Source: Ignavibacteriales bacterium (GTDB lineage: Bacteria; Bacteroidota; Ignavibacteria; Ignavibacteriales; Ignavibacteriaceae). Taken from it: DNA of 64,000 nucleotides. Below the pieces are notes generated by a model. It searched no databases, had not been told where the DNA came from, and saw nothing but the letters and a program-made list of their open reading frames with translations. The position numbers and the translations under genes are program-made. Position 1 is the first letter of the stretch. Each line of letters starts with the position of its first letter. The stretch covers positions 310,001 to 374,000 of the forward strand of contig CP065001.1 in assembly GCA_016700155.1 (NCBI GenBank), written 5' to 3'. Of this stretch, positions 25,735 to 35,524 are shown one piece after another.

Positions 25735-27486
25735 ATGCGAAAAATTTTTTCTACAATTCTGTTTTTAACTGCACTCTTTTCCGTTTCTTTGACATATGCA
25801 CAGCAAAATTCTTTTAGTGATCTTATAATTGAAAAAGAACTTAATCCTTCGGTATATATCGAAGCAAGGCGTGCTGCCATGGATCTTGGATTACCGGTAA
25901 GTATAAAAATGAACGATGGTGTACTCATCGATGTAATTAAAATTGTTGATGGAACTGTTCTGTACTCGGTAATAAAAAATGCCGTGCATCCTTTTTCAGA
26001 TGGTGAAATACTAAGCTATGCACAGGTAAGCGAACGATATAATCTTGCCAATGCAGAAATTAATTGGGGGATAGTATCATCGGAAAATCAAAATGAAAGA
26101 ATTCTTGCAACAGAGCTTTTGTTAATCCCGGACTGGACAAACGATAACGTGCTTGCGTTTGATCCTGTAACAGGTGATCTGGTGAATGCTAATTTTATTC
26201 CTCCAAATCCGGGAAACCTTGGTTCACCAAAACATGCTCTTTTTAACCCGGCAGGATTTATAAGTGTGTCTGATCAGATAACAGACCTTGTTCAGAAGTT
26301 TGATACATCAGGTGTATATACAAGTATTTTAGCGCCTGCAGGCGGGGTTAACACAGCTTTGCTTGATAATCTCCGGGGACACGAGTATAGACCAACAAAT
26401 GGAAATTTAATTGTTACTGTAGGAAGCAGTGCAAACCAGAATTCTGTTGCTGAGTTTGATCTTTCAGGAAATTATGTCGGTCAGTTTATTGCAACAGGTG
26501 CGGGTGGATTGAACAGTCCTTTTTGTATTTTGTTCAGAGATAACAACGTGTTGATTACAGGTTCAAGCAGTGACGCAGCACATATGTATGATTTGAACGG
26601 AAACTATATAAGCAATGTAATTTCAGGTGTGCAGTTCCCTCAGCAGATCATTGAACTGCCAAATGGTAACCTTGTACTATGTGTTTTCTCACCGCCATCC
26701 GGTCTTGGAATATATGATTCCACAGGATTGCAATTGAATTTTTTCACTGCAGTTACCGGTGTAAGAGGTGTTTATCAAATTCCTAATGGAAATTATCTTG
26801 TTACAAATGGTGCAGGACTTCATGAGATAAACGGAACAAACGGAAGCCTTGTCAGGACGATCCACACCTCCGCTAATATGCAGTATATTTCTCTTGTAAA
26901 CTTCACAGTTGTTCCTGTTGAATTAACTTCATTCACATCAACAGTTTCAGGAAATAAAGTTGTACTCAACTGGGTAACATCAACTGAAAAAAATAATTCA
27001 GGTTTTGATATCGAAAGAAGCGCTGACAACATAAGCTTTACAAAAGTAGGATTTATCCCTGGTTATGGAACAACAACCGAAACAAAATCTTATAGTTTTA
27101 CTGATCAACAAATTTCAGCAGGAAAATATTATTACCGTCTGAAACAAATTGATTATGATGGAACATTTGAATATTCAAATACAATTAAAGCGGAAATTGG
27201 TCTGCCGCTAGAGTTTGCACTTGAACAGAATTATCCAAACCCATTTAATCCCACAACAACAATCCGTTACACTGTAGCGGACGCATATTATGCGTCCGGA
27301 GTGCCGGTACGTTTAGTAGTATTTGATGTACTTGGTAATGAGGTAGTTACACTTGTGAATGAAAACCAGCCCGCAGGACATTATGAAATCCAGTTCAATG
27401 CTGAAGGATTATCCAGCGGAATTTATTACTACAAACTTATTTCCGGTAGTTTTAGCGAAACCAAGAAACTGATATTACTCAAATAA
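25735..27486 (+). CDS. T9SS-exported beta-propeller-like protein
   Basis: 583 residues with a strong ribosome site (AAAGGAGG), a signal peptide (1-22) and a body (150-400) of repeating NHL/propeller-like units such as NLIVTVGSSANQNSVAEFDL, NGNLVLCVFSPPSGLGIYD and NGNYLVTNGAGLHEI. A VELTSFTSTVSGNKVVLNWV linker precedes the sorting domain (494-583), which carries a different palindrome at 27274. No catalytic residues are seen; probably a surface binding or structural protein. Confidence 0.78.
   Translation: MRKIFSTILFLTALFSVSLTYAQQNSFSDLIIEKELNPSVYIEARRAAMDLGLPVSIKMNDGVLIDVIKIVDGTVLYSVIKNAVHPFSDGEILSYAQVSERYNLANAEINWGIVSSENQNERILATELLLIPDWTNDNVLAFDPVTGDLVNANFIPPNPGNLGSPKHALFNPAGFISVSDQITDLVQKFDTSGVYTSILAPAGGVNTALLDNLRGHEYRPTNGNLIVTVGSSANQNSVAEFDLSGNYVGQFIATGAGGLNSPFCILFRDNNVLITGSSSDAAHMYDLNGNYISNVISGVQFPQQIIELPNGNLVLCVFSPPSGLGIYDSTGLQLNFFTAVTGVRGVYQIPNGNYLVTNGAGLHEINGTNGSLVRTIHTSANMQYISLVNFTVVPVELTSFTSTVSGNKVVLNWVTSTEKNNSGFDIERSADNISFTKVGFIPGYGTTTETKSYSFTDQQISAGKYYYRLKQIDYDGTFEYSNTIKAEIGLPLEFALEQNYPNPFNPTTTIRYTVADAYYASGVPVRLVVFDVLGNEVVTLVNENQPAGHYEIQFNAEGLSSGIYYYKLISGSFSETKKLILLK
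27274..27306. repeat. In-frame palindromic insert in sorting domain, second palindrome type
   Basis: CGGACGCATA-T-TATGCGTCCG is a perfect inverted repeat, unrelated in base sequence to the GAGACGAGGC type but placed at the same loop and in the same frame (VADAYYASGVP). Confidence 0.8.
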
Positions 27487-27496
27487 TTTTCTTTCT

Positions 27497-27550
27497 GACC
27501 TTCAAGGTTAGTGCAGTTACAATGCATTAACTTTGAAGGTCTCTATTTTT
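27497..27550 (+). terminator. Rho-independent terminator
   Basis: GACCTTCAAGGTT pairs with AACTTTGAAGGTC across a 19-base loop and is followed by TCTATTTTT. Confidence 0.8.
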
Positions 27551-27692
27551 GCAGTCTGCCTCTTAAAGAAAATGATTTTCCACTCCAAATAACTATGCAT
27601 TCAGTGATTTACTATTTAATAACTTATAATTAAGTTATTAAAAAACTTCCCCTGTTTTTAATTAGCAAACATTATCTCATGCAAAAAAGAAT

Positions 27693-30600
27693 ATGCCGGT
27701 GAATAAAAACTATATTGCAATAATTTTGGTTTTTACCGCAATGCAGATATTCCCGCAGACGAAAAATCTGTTATTCAAGCATATCAGTGCCGCGAATGGA
27801 CTATCAGATAACTTTGTTGTTCACATTTTCCAGGATAAAAAAGGATTTATCTGGATAAGTACACAGGATGGAATAAACCGGTACGATGGTTATGATTTCA
27901 AGCACTACAAACATATTCCGGGCGATCTGAACTCACTGAGTGATTACGCTGTCAACCATATCTTCGAAGACTCAAAAGGAATTTTCTGGATTTCAACAAG
28001 AGAAGGATTAAACCGGTTTGATCCAAAGACAGAAAAATTTATCCACTACAAAATGAATAAAGACGATCCGAATTCTTTAAGTGCGCAGAGAGTTAACCGA
28101 TGTGCCGAAGACAAAAACGGAAATATCTGGGTCGCTACCAGGAATGGGTTGAACATGTTTAATCAGAGTAAAGGTATCTTTGAAAGGTTTAATCATACAA
28201 AAGCCAATAAAAGAAGCATCAGCGGTGATGTCATTACAACTTTGCTGTCTGACACTAAAGGGAATTTGTGGATTGGAACAACGAGCGGATTGAACCAGTA
28301 TGATTTCAAATCTATTTCATTCAGGAACTTTTTTAGTGAATCGGGAAATATGGCTTCACTTCCATCAAATACTATCACTGCCTTGTTTGAGGACAGTAAA
28401 GGTAATATATGGATAGGAACAACATCAGGGTTATCAAAACTTGTTTCAGTCAATACGAATTCGATTGAAGTAAGAAATTATCTGCACAATCCGGAAGATA
28501 AATTTTCACTAAACAATAACAGTATTACAGCAATCGATGAGGACAGCAAAGGTAAACTATGGATAGGAACTTTTGGCGGCGGACTCAATATCTTCAATCC
28601 ATCTTCAGAGAAATTTGAATCGATAAAACATTCTCCGGAAGACAAAACAAGTTTGAGCAGTGATTTATTTTTCACATTGCTGGTTGATAACTTTGATAAT
28701 GTTTGGATTGGCAATACTACAACAGGTATTGATAAATACAGTCCTACAAGTGAAAGGTTTGTGCGTTTTCAATCAGAACCAAATGCTGAATCAAATATCT
28801 CAACAAACATAACGAGTATGCTTATCGATAAAAACGAAAGGTTATGGATTGGAACTGAGAACACCGGCATAAAAGTGTTTAAAAATAAAATTCCTGTTGA
28901 GCAGAATCTGCTCTTTACGCTGGATGCATCAATAAAAAATAAACACTCTTTAAGCGGAAATAGTATCACATCTATTTTTGAAGATGATGAAGAAATGATC
29001 TGGATTGGAACTGCAGGTTATGGCCTGAATATTTTTAATCCCTCTACAAAACAGGTTGAAATATTTAAGAATGAAAAAGATAATCCAAACTCACTCAGCG
29101 GTGATTATATACATTCTGTTTACCAGGACAGCGAAGGAATCATCTGGATAGGAACAGGAAGAAACGGACTGAACAGGTTTGACAAAAAAACTAAATCCTT
29201 TAAACGATTCAGAGAAAATCTTGACGATCCGACAAACAATAAATTTCTAAGTTCAAGAGAAGTGGTATCAATAGTTGAAGATCATAATGACTATTTGTGG
29301 CTTGGAACCACAACAGGCGGTATTAACAGGTTTGATAAGAATGCTGAAACATTTCTACACTTTATTCATATTCATGAAGATGGAAAAAGCATAAGCAGCA
29401 ACAGAGTTGTGTGTACTTATATCGACAGGAAAAAAAGATTATGGGTAGGCACCTACAGCGGCGGGCTAAATCTATTCAATGAAAAATCAAATTCCTTTAT
29501 TCATTTCATGGAAAAAGATGGATTACCATCCAACACTGTGCAATCAATAACAGAAGATGAAAATGGAATTCTCTGGATAGGGACAACAAACGGACTCTCA
29601 AGGTTTGATACGGAAAGTAAATCATTTAAAAATTTTGATGTTAGCGATGGACTGCAGGGAAAAGAATTTAATCCTAAGAGTTGCTTAAGAGATTTGCAAA
29701 CGAACAACCTGTATTTCGGTGGTACTGATGGTTTGAATATTTATTCCCCGGGTTCTGTTTCAGAAAATGAAATAAAACCTGAGATAGTTCTAACGGATCT
29801 CAGACTGTATGATAAAACTGTTGTTCCATCTGATGATTCACCGGTTAAACACAGCTCGGCTTATGCACATGAAATTGTTTTAAGCTATGATCAGAATATA
29901 ATTTCTTTTTCGTTTGCCTCACTGGATTTTACTAGTCCGTCAAAGAATCAATATGCGTACAAGCTGGAGGGATTTAACGATGAATGGATTTACTCCGGGA
30001 ACATTCGGGAAGTGACATATACTAATCTTAGTCCGGGTGATTATGTTTTTGTTGTTAAAGGAAGCAACAGTGATGGAGTTTGGAATGAGAGTGGAACTTC
30101 AGTAAAAGTAATAGTTAATCCTCCGTTCTGGAAAACCTGGTGGGCTTATACAATTTATTTACTTGCCGCATTATCCGGTCTGGTGTTTATAAGAAGATAT
30201 GAACTGAACAGGATAAAACTGAAGAACGAATTAAAGCAGCAGCAGTTCGAAGCAAACAAACTCCAGGAAGTTGATCAGATTAAATCTCGTTTCTTCGCTA
30301 ACATCTCTCACGAGTTCCGAACACCATTGACAATAATTCTGGGGTCACTTGAAAAGCTTAGAAACAAATCAGCAGTAAGTTCGAATGAAAAAGAATATCA
30401 TTTAGTTAAAAAACATTCTTCCAGACTTCTGCAGTTGATCAATCAATTACTTGAACTCTCAAAAATTGAATCAGGTAATGCAAAACTTGAAGCAGCGGAA
30501 AATGATATTGTCAAATTCACAAAAAGAATTTCAGCATCATTTTCTTCACTGGCTCACCAAAAAAATATTCAGATCAGGTTTAATAACAAATCAGTTGAAG

Positions 30601-31859
30601 AATCTAATCAGGAGGAATCAATTCCGGTTTTCTTCGATAAGAAAAAACTAGAAACAGTTTTTTACAATCTTCTGTCGAATGCAATCAAGTTTACTCCCGC
30701 GGATGGCGTGATTTCGATTTTAGTAGTTGAGAAAAACGGTTTTGCAATTATAGAAGTTGAAAACACCGGGATTGAAATTCCCGCTGATAAACTTTCAAAA
30801 ATATTTGACAGGTTTTACCAGGTTGATGACAGCGGCACAAGAAATTATGAAGGCACAGGTATAGGGCTTTCTCTTGTAAAGGAATTTGTTGAACTGCACA
30901 CAGGCAGAATCGAGGTGGAAAGCAAAAACAACAGGACATCATTCACTATTTATCTAATGAAAGGTAAAGACCATTTTCATAAAGATGAAATTATTGAAGA
31001 AGCTGCTGAGAAGGATTTGACTACATCTTTTGAAATAAATAATGAAAACAAAATCCCGGCTTCGGATATTATTTCCGAGACAGATAAAAAAGAAGCAGCA
31101 AAAACAATTGTGCTTGTAGTTGAAGACAACGACGATCTGAGAGAAATGATTAAAGAAACTATCCGGGGAGATTATCATATCATCGAGGCTGAAAACGGAG
31201 TTAAAGGATTGCAGTCTGCTGAAGAAAAAATTCCCGACCTTGTTATAAGTGATATTATGATGCCCGAAATGAACGGCTATCAGCTATGCAGTAAATTAAA
31301 GACGAATGAGAAAACCAATCACATTCCTGTTATACTATTAACAGCAAAAGCATCGACAGAAGATAAACTTGAAGGACTTGAAACCGGTGCAGACGATTAT
31401 CTCATCAAGCCGTTTAATGAGGATGAGCTGAAGATCCGTGTAAGAAATCTTATCACTATTCGCAGACAGATGAGAGAAAAATATCAGACGCAGATGCTTG
31501 TAAAACCCGCAGATGTTGTTGTTCCTTCATCGCAAAAAGTATTTGTTGATAAGCTTGTGTCGATAATTGAAAAAAATATTGACAGCGAAGAATTTTCCGT
31601 CGAGATGCTTTGCGACGAGATCGGAATGAGCAGAACACAGCTTCATAGAAAAGTAAAAGCAATTACAAACCAGTCTGCTTCTGAATTTATAAGGAATTTC
31701 AGGCTGCAAAAAGCTGCAGAATTGCTGAAACGGGATGCCGGAAATATTGCCGAAATTTCATATCGGGTTGGCTTTGGTAGCCAGGCATATTTCACTAAGG
31801 TTTTCCAGGAAGTTTACAATACCACGCCTTTAGACTACAAGAAACAGCACACCAGATAA
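27693..31859 (+). CDS. Hybrid two-component system regulator (HTCS) 1
   Basis: 1388 residues in one chain: signal peptide (1-22); about fourteen Reg_prop propeller repeats (IWIGTxxGLNRFD) at about 30-690; a Y_Y_Y domain (about 745-805); one membrane span (about 810-835, WWAYTIYLLAALSGLVFI); HisKA with H873 in ISHEFRTPL; HATPase (GTGIGLSLV); receiver with D1187 (SDIMMPEMNG); and a C-terminal AraC helix-turn-helix (about 1285-1388). HTCS proteins sense ligand in the periplasm and regulate transcription directly, often of glycan-use genes. Downstream genes are secreted propeller proteins, not polysaccharide lyases, so the ligand is open. Very similar in plan to 57510-61685. Confidence 0.93.
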   Translation: MPVNKNYIAIILVFTAMQIFPQTKNLLFKHISAANGLSDNFVVHIFQDKKGFIWISTQDGINRYDGYDFKHYKHIPGDLNSLSDYAVNHIFEDSKGIFWISTREGLNRFDPKTEKFIHYKMNKDDPNSLSAQRVNRCAEDKNGNIWVATRNGLNMFNQSKGIFERFNHTKANKRSISGDVITTLLSDTKGNLWIGTTSGLNQYDFKSISFRNFFSESGNMASLPSNTITALFEDSKGNIWIGTTSGLSKLVSVNTNSIEVRNYLHNPEDKFSLNNNSITAIDEDSKGKLWIGTFGGGLNIFNPSSEKFESIKHSPEDKTSLSSDLFFTLLVDNFDNVWIGNTTTGIDKYSPTSERFVRFQSEPNAESNISTNITSMLIDKNERLWIGTENTGIKVFKNKIPVEQNLLFTLDASIKNKHSLSGNSITSIFEDDEEMIWIGTAGYGLNIFNPSTKQVEIFKNEKDNPNSLSGDYIHSVYQDSEGIIWIGTGRNGLNRFDKKTKSFKRFRENLDDPTNNKFLSSREVVSIVEDHNDYLWLGTTTGGINRFDKNAETFLHFIHIHEDGKSISSNRVVCTYIDRKKRLWVGTYSGGLNLFNEKSNSFIHFMEKDGLPSNTVQSITEDENGILWIGTTNGLSRFDTESKSFKNFDVSDGLQGKEFNPKSCLRDLQTNNLYFGGTDGLNIYSPGSVSENEIKPEIVLTDLRLYDKTVVPSDDSPVKHSSAYAHEIVLSYDQNIISFSFASLDFTSPSKNQYAYKLEGFNDEWIYSGNIREVTYTNLSPGDYVFVVKGSNSDGVWNESGTSVKVIVNPPFWKTWWAYTIYLLAALSGLVFIRRYELNRIKLKNELKQQQFEANKLQEVDQIKSRFFANISHEFRTPLTIILGSLEKLRNKSAVSSNEKEYHLVKKHSSRLLQLINQLLELSKIESGNAKLEAAENDIVKFTKRISASFSSLAHQKNIQIRFNNKSVEESNQEESIPVFFDKKKLETVFYNLLSNAIKFTPADGVISILVVEKNGFAIIEVENTGIEIPADKLSKIFDRFYQVDDSGTRNYEGTGIGLSLVKEFVELHTGRIEVESKNNRTSFTIYLMKGKDHFHKDEIIEEAAEKDLTTSFEINNENKIPASDIISETDKKEAAKTIVLVVEDNDDLREMIKETIRGDYHIIEAENGVKGLQSAEEKIPDLVISDIMMPEMNGYQLCSKLKTNEKTNHIPVILLTAKASTEDKLEGLETGADDYLIKPFNEDELKIRVRNLITIRRQMREKYQTQMLVKPADVVVPSSQKVFVDKLVSIIEKNIDSEEFSVEMLCDEIGMSRTQLHRKVKAITNQSASEFIRNFRLQKAAELLKRDAGNIAEISYRVGFGSQAYFTKVFQEVYNTTPLDYKKQHTR

Positions 31860-32005
31860 CCGTATTTTTCGCTTCTTTTCCTAATAAACCACTCTTTGGA
31901 ACATACGTTATAAAAATCGGAACGACAGCGGAATATTTCGCCTCGTTTTAATAATACTCTTACTCCTCAAAAAATCACTTTTAATAAATGGTGTCTGGAG
32001 ACAAA

Positions 32006-35000
32006 ATGAAATTCGCAATTCTGATAAGCATTTTTTCTATTGCAACTACTATTGCACAAGTAACTCAAGAGTGGGTAAGCCGGTACAATGGACCTGGTAA
32101 TGCCACCGATATATCTCGTTCTATTGTAGTTGATAAGTCGGGAAATGTCTATGTAACAGGTTCCAGTATTGGAAATGTATCAATTGATTTTGCAACTATT
32201 AAATACAATCCTGAGGGTGTTCAAACGTGGTTGCAAAGATACAATGAAGGTGTAGCCTATGCGATGGCAATTGACAGCATGGGTAATGTTTATGTGACCG
32301 GTTACAGTTTGGAAGATACAACTCATGCTTATACAACAATAAAATATAATTCTGATGGTGTGGAACTATGGCTGAAGAAATATGATGGACCTGGTAATAA
32401 TGCTGATTACGCAAGAGCAATTGCGGTTGACAATCAAGGGAATGTTTATATAACAGGAGAAAGTTACGGGGGCGCAACAGTTAATTATGACTATGCAACA
32501 GTAAAATATAATTCTGCTGGAGTTGAGCAATGGGTGAAAAGATACACCGGGCCCGGACTTAGCGGCGATTTAGTAAAAGCAATTGCAGTTGACAATGATG
32601 GAAATGTTTATGTAACAGGGGTGGCTCGAGATAGCGGGTTAAATTATGCCTACACCACAATAAAATATAATACAGATGGAGTCGAGCAATGGGTGCGGAA
32701 ATACAACGGACCGGACGAAAATGGCTATGATGTGGCCAGGTCAATTGCAGTTGACGATAATGGAAATGTTTATGTAACCGGAGAGAGTCCCGGAAGTGCA
32801 GCAAATCTTGACTATGCAACAGTAAAATATAATTCTAATGGAGTTGAGCAATGGGCGAAAAGATATCAGGGACCGGTCAATCTCAATGATGTAGCATACG
32901 CAATTTCAATTGACAACAATGAAAATATCTATGTAACAGGTGAGAGTTCTGGAAGTGGAACACATTTTGATTTTGCAACAATTAAATATAATTCTTCAGG
33001 TGATGAACTGTGGGTACAGAGATACAATGGACCGGGTAATAATGAGGATCAGGCAAATGCAATTACCATTGATGATGATGGGAATGTTTATGTAACAGGA
33101 GAAAGCTATGGAAGTGGTTCAAATTATGATTATGCAACAATAAAATATAATTCATCAGGTACTGTACAATGGGTGCAGAGATATAGTGGGCCATCCGGAA
33201 TTGGTCACGATCGGTCAAATGCAATTGTGGTTGACAGTGCGGCAAATGTGTACATCACCGGCGGCAGCGACGGAGATTATGCGACAATCAAATACTCACA
33301 AGGATTAAATATTACCAGCCCGGTTGCCGGTCAAAAATGGATTGCCGGTGAAACCGATACAATTAAATGGACAGGCGGTGAAAATGGACAACTGCTCGAT
33401 ATCGAATACAGCACCGATGATGGTAACACATATTCTATAATTAAACTTGGAGTTCTCGCCAAAGACCGCAGGTATCCCTGGAAAATTCCAAAAAACACTC
33501 TCAGCAAAAAAGTAAAGATAAAGCTAACAGATGTTATTAATCCTCTTGTCTCTGCTACAAGCGGTACTTTTAAAATAAAACCGTATTTGCTAACAAGACT
33601 TACCAGCAACGGAGACTATGATGCGTATTCTATTACCAGGGATCCTTATCAGTTTGGAAATGATTCTGCATCTGTGTGGCCAGTAGAGTTCTGGCAGAAT
33701 TTTAATTATTACGGGACTGACCCCTTCACCGGCTCGAATTATTTACTTGGTGTTCCGGCTTTGTTACTTCTCCAGACATCAAGCAGCGATCATCCTGATT
33801 GGGTCTCATGGGTAAGAACATTCGGAGTAAGTTCGTGTTACTTTAACACTTCTTTTCCTCCGGTCTATTCAAGAACGGCATTACTCAAATGGATAGATTA
33901 TTCTGACGAATGGGGAGGTTCGTGTTTTGGTTTGTCAACATCAAATGTTTTGCTATTTAAAAACAACGCTGCATTTCAAAGTAACTATCCTTCGTTTCCT
34001 GCTTCGAACCCTATTCAGATTCAGCCGGATGATTCAGTGAGAACAGTAATAAACGAACTATATACGCACCAGTTTGGTGTTGAGCACAGAGCATACAGAA
34101 ATGCTATTGGTTTATTGAAAACACCTAACGAAACACTTAACGACCTCAAAGCAATGCTGCTTGATGACGATCCGATTGTAAGAACATTAAGTATAGTCAG
34201 CAATGATCCGAATGATGCTGGCGGACACTCTATTATGGCATATAGATTAGAACAGGATACAACGCTGCCAAATATCTGGTATGTTTTTACGTATGATAAC
34301 GCTTATCCTGACAACCTGGATAGCGCCATAATTATTGTTGATACAATAGCGAATACATGGACACCGATATATGCATGGACAAACTGGGGCGGAACAGAGA
34401 CGTTTTACGTGCGGGATCCGGCAATCAATTACTTAGTTAACCCTTCTATGCCAAAATACTACTCTGGAAATTCTCCATTTATACTTGGAGAAAATGAACT
34501 GCAGATTTTTAATACACGTAACGCGTCAATTAAAATAACAGACCAGCTTGGGAATTCAAGTGGGTATGAAAACGGGATATTGATTGATGATATTCCAACC
34601 TGCATCCCGAATATTCTTGAAAATGGAAGTTCCAGTCCACCGATCGGGTATGATATGACAACAGCAGATTATTCGATACACATGAATGACTATGAAGAAG
34701 CAAATGCTTCAGTCAGTTTCTATTCGGGTAATAAATCATTCAAAGTTTTCAGAGATGATGTCCTCAGTTTAGACAATGACAGATTCTTTTTTGATGGGGG
34801 TGTTTCAGCAGTAAATCCTGATCAGCGTGATAAAAGTTTAAACCTTTTAAATATTATAAATGAAACTGTTCTTGAAAAATCATTCTTTCTCACAGAGCTT
34901 GACTTATCACAAAATGACTCCGTCAAAATTGAAAACCCTGACAGCAGCAAGTTAAGTCTGATTTCTTATGGTTCTGCAAAAGATTATAATATCGAACTGA

Positions 35001-35476
35001 ACTATGTTACCGAAAATGGTGTCGGAATATTTAGTGCTTCGGATATTGAGCTAACCGCAAATACCTCACATATATTTATTCCAGACTGGATTGATTTAAC
35101 CGGTTCACAGCTTGTTGTACTTATAGATGTGGGCAACAATGGAACTATCGACGATACACTTCATCTCAACAACACAGTTGACGTTAAAGATGAAGGAAGT
35201 TTGCTGTCACCAAAAGAATTTCAACTTGCACAAAACTATCCCAACCCCTTTAACCCGATAACCACAATACAATACTCAATCCCCCAAAGAAGCAATGTTG
35301 TATTAAAAGTATATGATGTACTTGGGAATGAAGTAGCTGTTCTCGTAAACGAGGAAAAATATAGAGGTGTTTACTCCGTTAACTTTGACGCTTCACAATA
35401 CGCAAGCGGAATTTATCTGTACAGGATACAGGCAGGTTCATTCGTTGAAACAAAGAAGATGATATTAATAAAATAA
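32006..35476 (+). CDS. T9SS-exported protein: SBBP propeller plus putative papain-like protease domain
   Basis: About 1156 residues. The ATG at 32006 is chosen over 31988 because GGAG lies 8 bases upstream and it gives a compact signal peptide. SBBP-type repeats (DNxGNVYVTGxS...DYATIKYNSxG) fill about 20-430. A Kre9/KNH-like strand (ITSPVAGQKWIAGETDTIKW) follows. Then comes a domain with GGSCFGLS (TGT at 33923), GGHSIMAYRL (CAC at 34226) and VFTYDNAYP (AAC at 34298), in the Cys-His-Asn order of papain-like peptidases. The sorting domain (last 85 residues) has no palindrome. Proteolytic activity is inferred from the motif order only. Confidence 0.75.
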   Translation: MKFAILISIFSIATTIAQVTQEWVSRYNGPGNATDISRSIVVDKSGNVYVTGSSIGNVSIDFATIKYNPEGVQTWLQRYNEGVAYAMAIDSMGNVYVTGYSLEDTTHAYTTIKYNSDGVELWLKKYDGPGNNADYARAIAVDNQGNVYITGESYGGATVNYDYATVKYNSAGVEQWVKRYTGPGLSGDLVKAIAVDNDGNVYVTGVARDSGLNYAYTTIKYNTDGVEQWVRKYNGPDENGYDVARSIAVDDNGNVYVTGESPGSAANLDYATVKYNSNGVEQWAKRYQGPVNLNDVAYAISIDNNENIYVTGESSGSGTHFDFATIKYNSSGDELWVQRYNGPGNNEDQANAITIDDDGNVYVTGESYGSGSNYDYATIKYNSSGTVQWVQRYSGPSGIGHDRSNAIVVDSAANVYITGGSDGDYATIKYSQGLNITSPVAGQKWIAGETDTIKWTGGENGQLLDIEYSTDDGNTYSIIKLGVLAKDRRYPWKIPKNTLSKKVKIKLTDVINPLVSATSGTFKIKPYLLTRLTSNGDYDAYSITRDPYQFGNDSASVWPVEFWQNFNYYGTDPFTGSNYLLGVPALLLLQTSSSDHPDWVSWVRTFGVSSCYFNTSFPPVYSRTALLKWIDYSDEWGGSCFGLSTSNVLLFKNNAAFQSNYPSFPASNPIQIQPDDSVRTVINELYTHQFGVEHRAYRNAIGLLKTPNETLNDLKAMLLDDDPIVRTLSIVSNDPNDAGGHSIMAYRLEQDTTLPNIWYVFTYDNAYPDNLDSAIIIVDTIANTWTPIYAWTNWGGTETFYVRDPAINYLVNPSMPKYYSGNSPFILGENELQIFNTRNASIKITDQLGNSSGYENGILIDDIPTCIPNILENGSSSPPIGYDMTTADYSIHMNDYEEANASVSFYSGNKSFKVFRDDVLSLDNDRFFFDGGVSAVNPDQRDKSLNLLNIINETVLEKSFFLTELDLSQNDSVKIENPDSSKLSLISYGSAKDYNIELNYVTENGVGIFSASDIELTANTSHIFIPDWIDLTGSQLVVLIDVGNNGTIDDTLHLNNTVDVKDEGSLLSPKEFQLAQNYPNPFNPITTIQYSIPQRSNVVLKVYDVLGNEVAVLVNEEKYRGVYSVNFDASQYASGIYLYRIQAGSFVETKKMILIK

Positions 35477-35524
35477 AAACATCACTCAGAATTTATAAAC
35501 AAAAAATACTTTAACGGAGGCTTT

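Noticed and set aside
32050..33300. Direct repeats of about 160 bp
   Set aside because: Coding DNA of SBBP propeller repeats.
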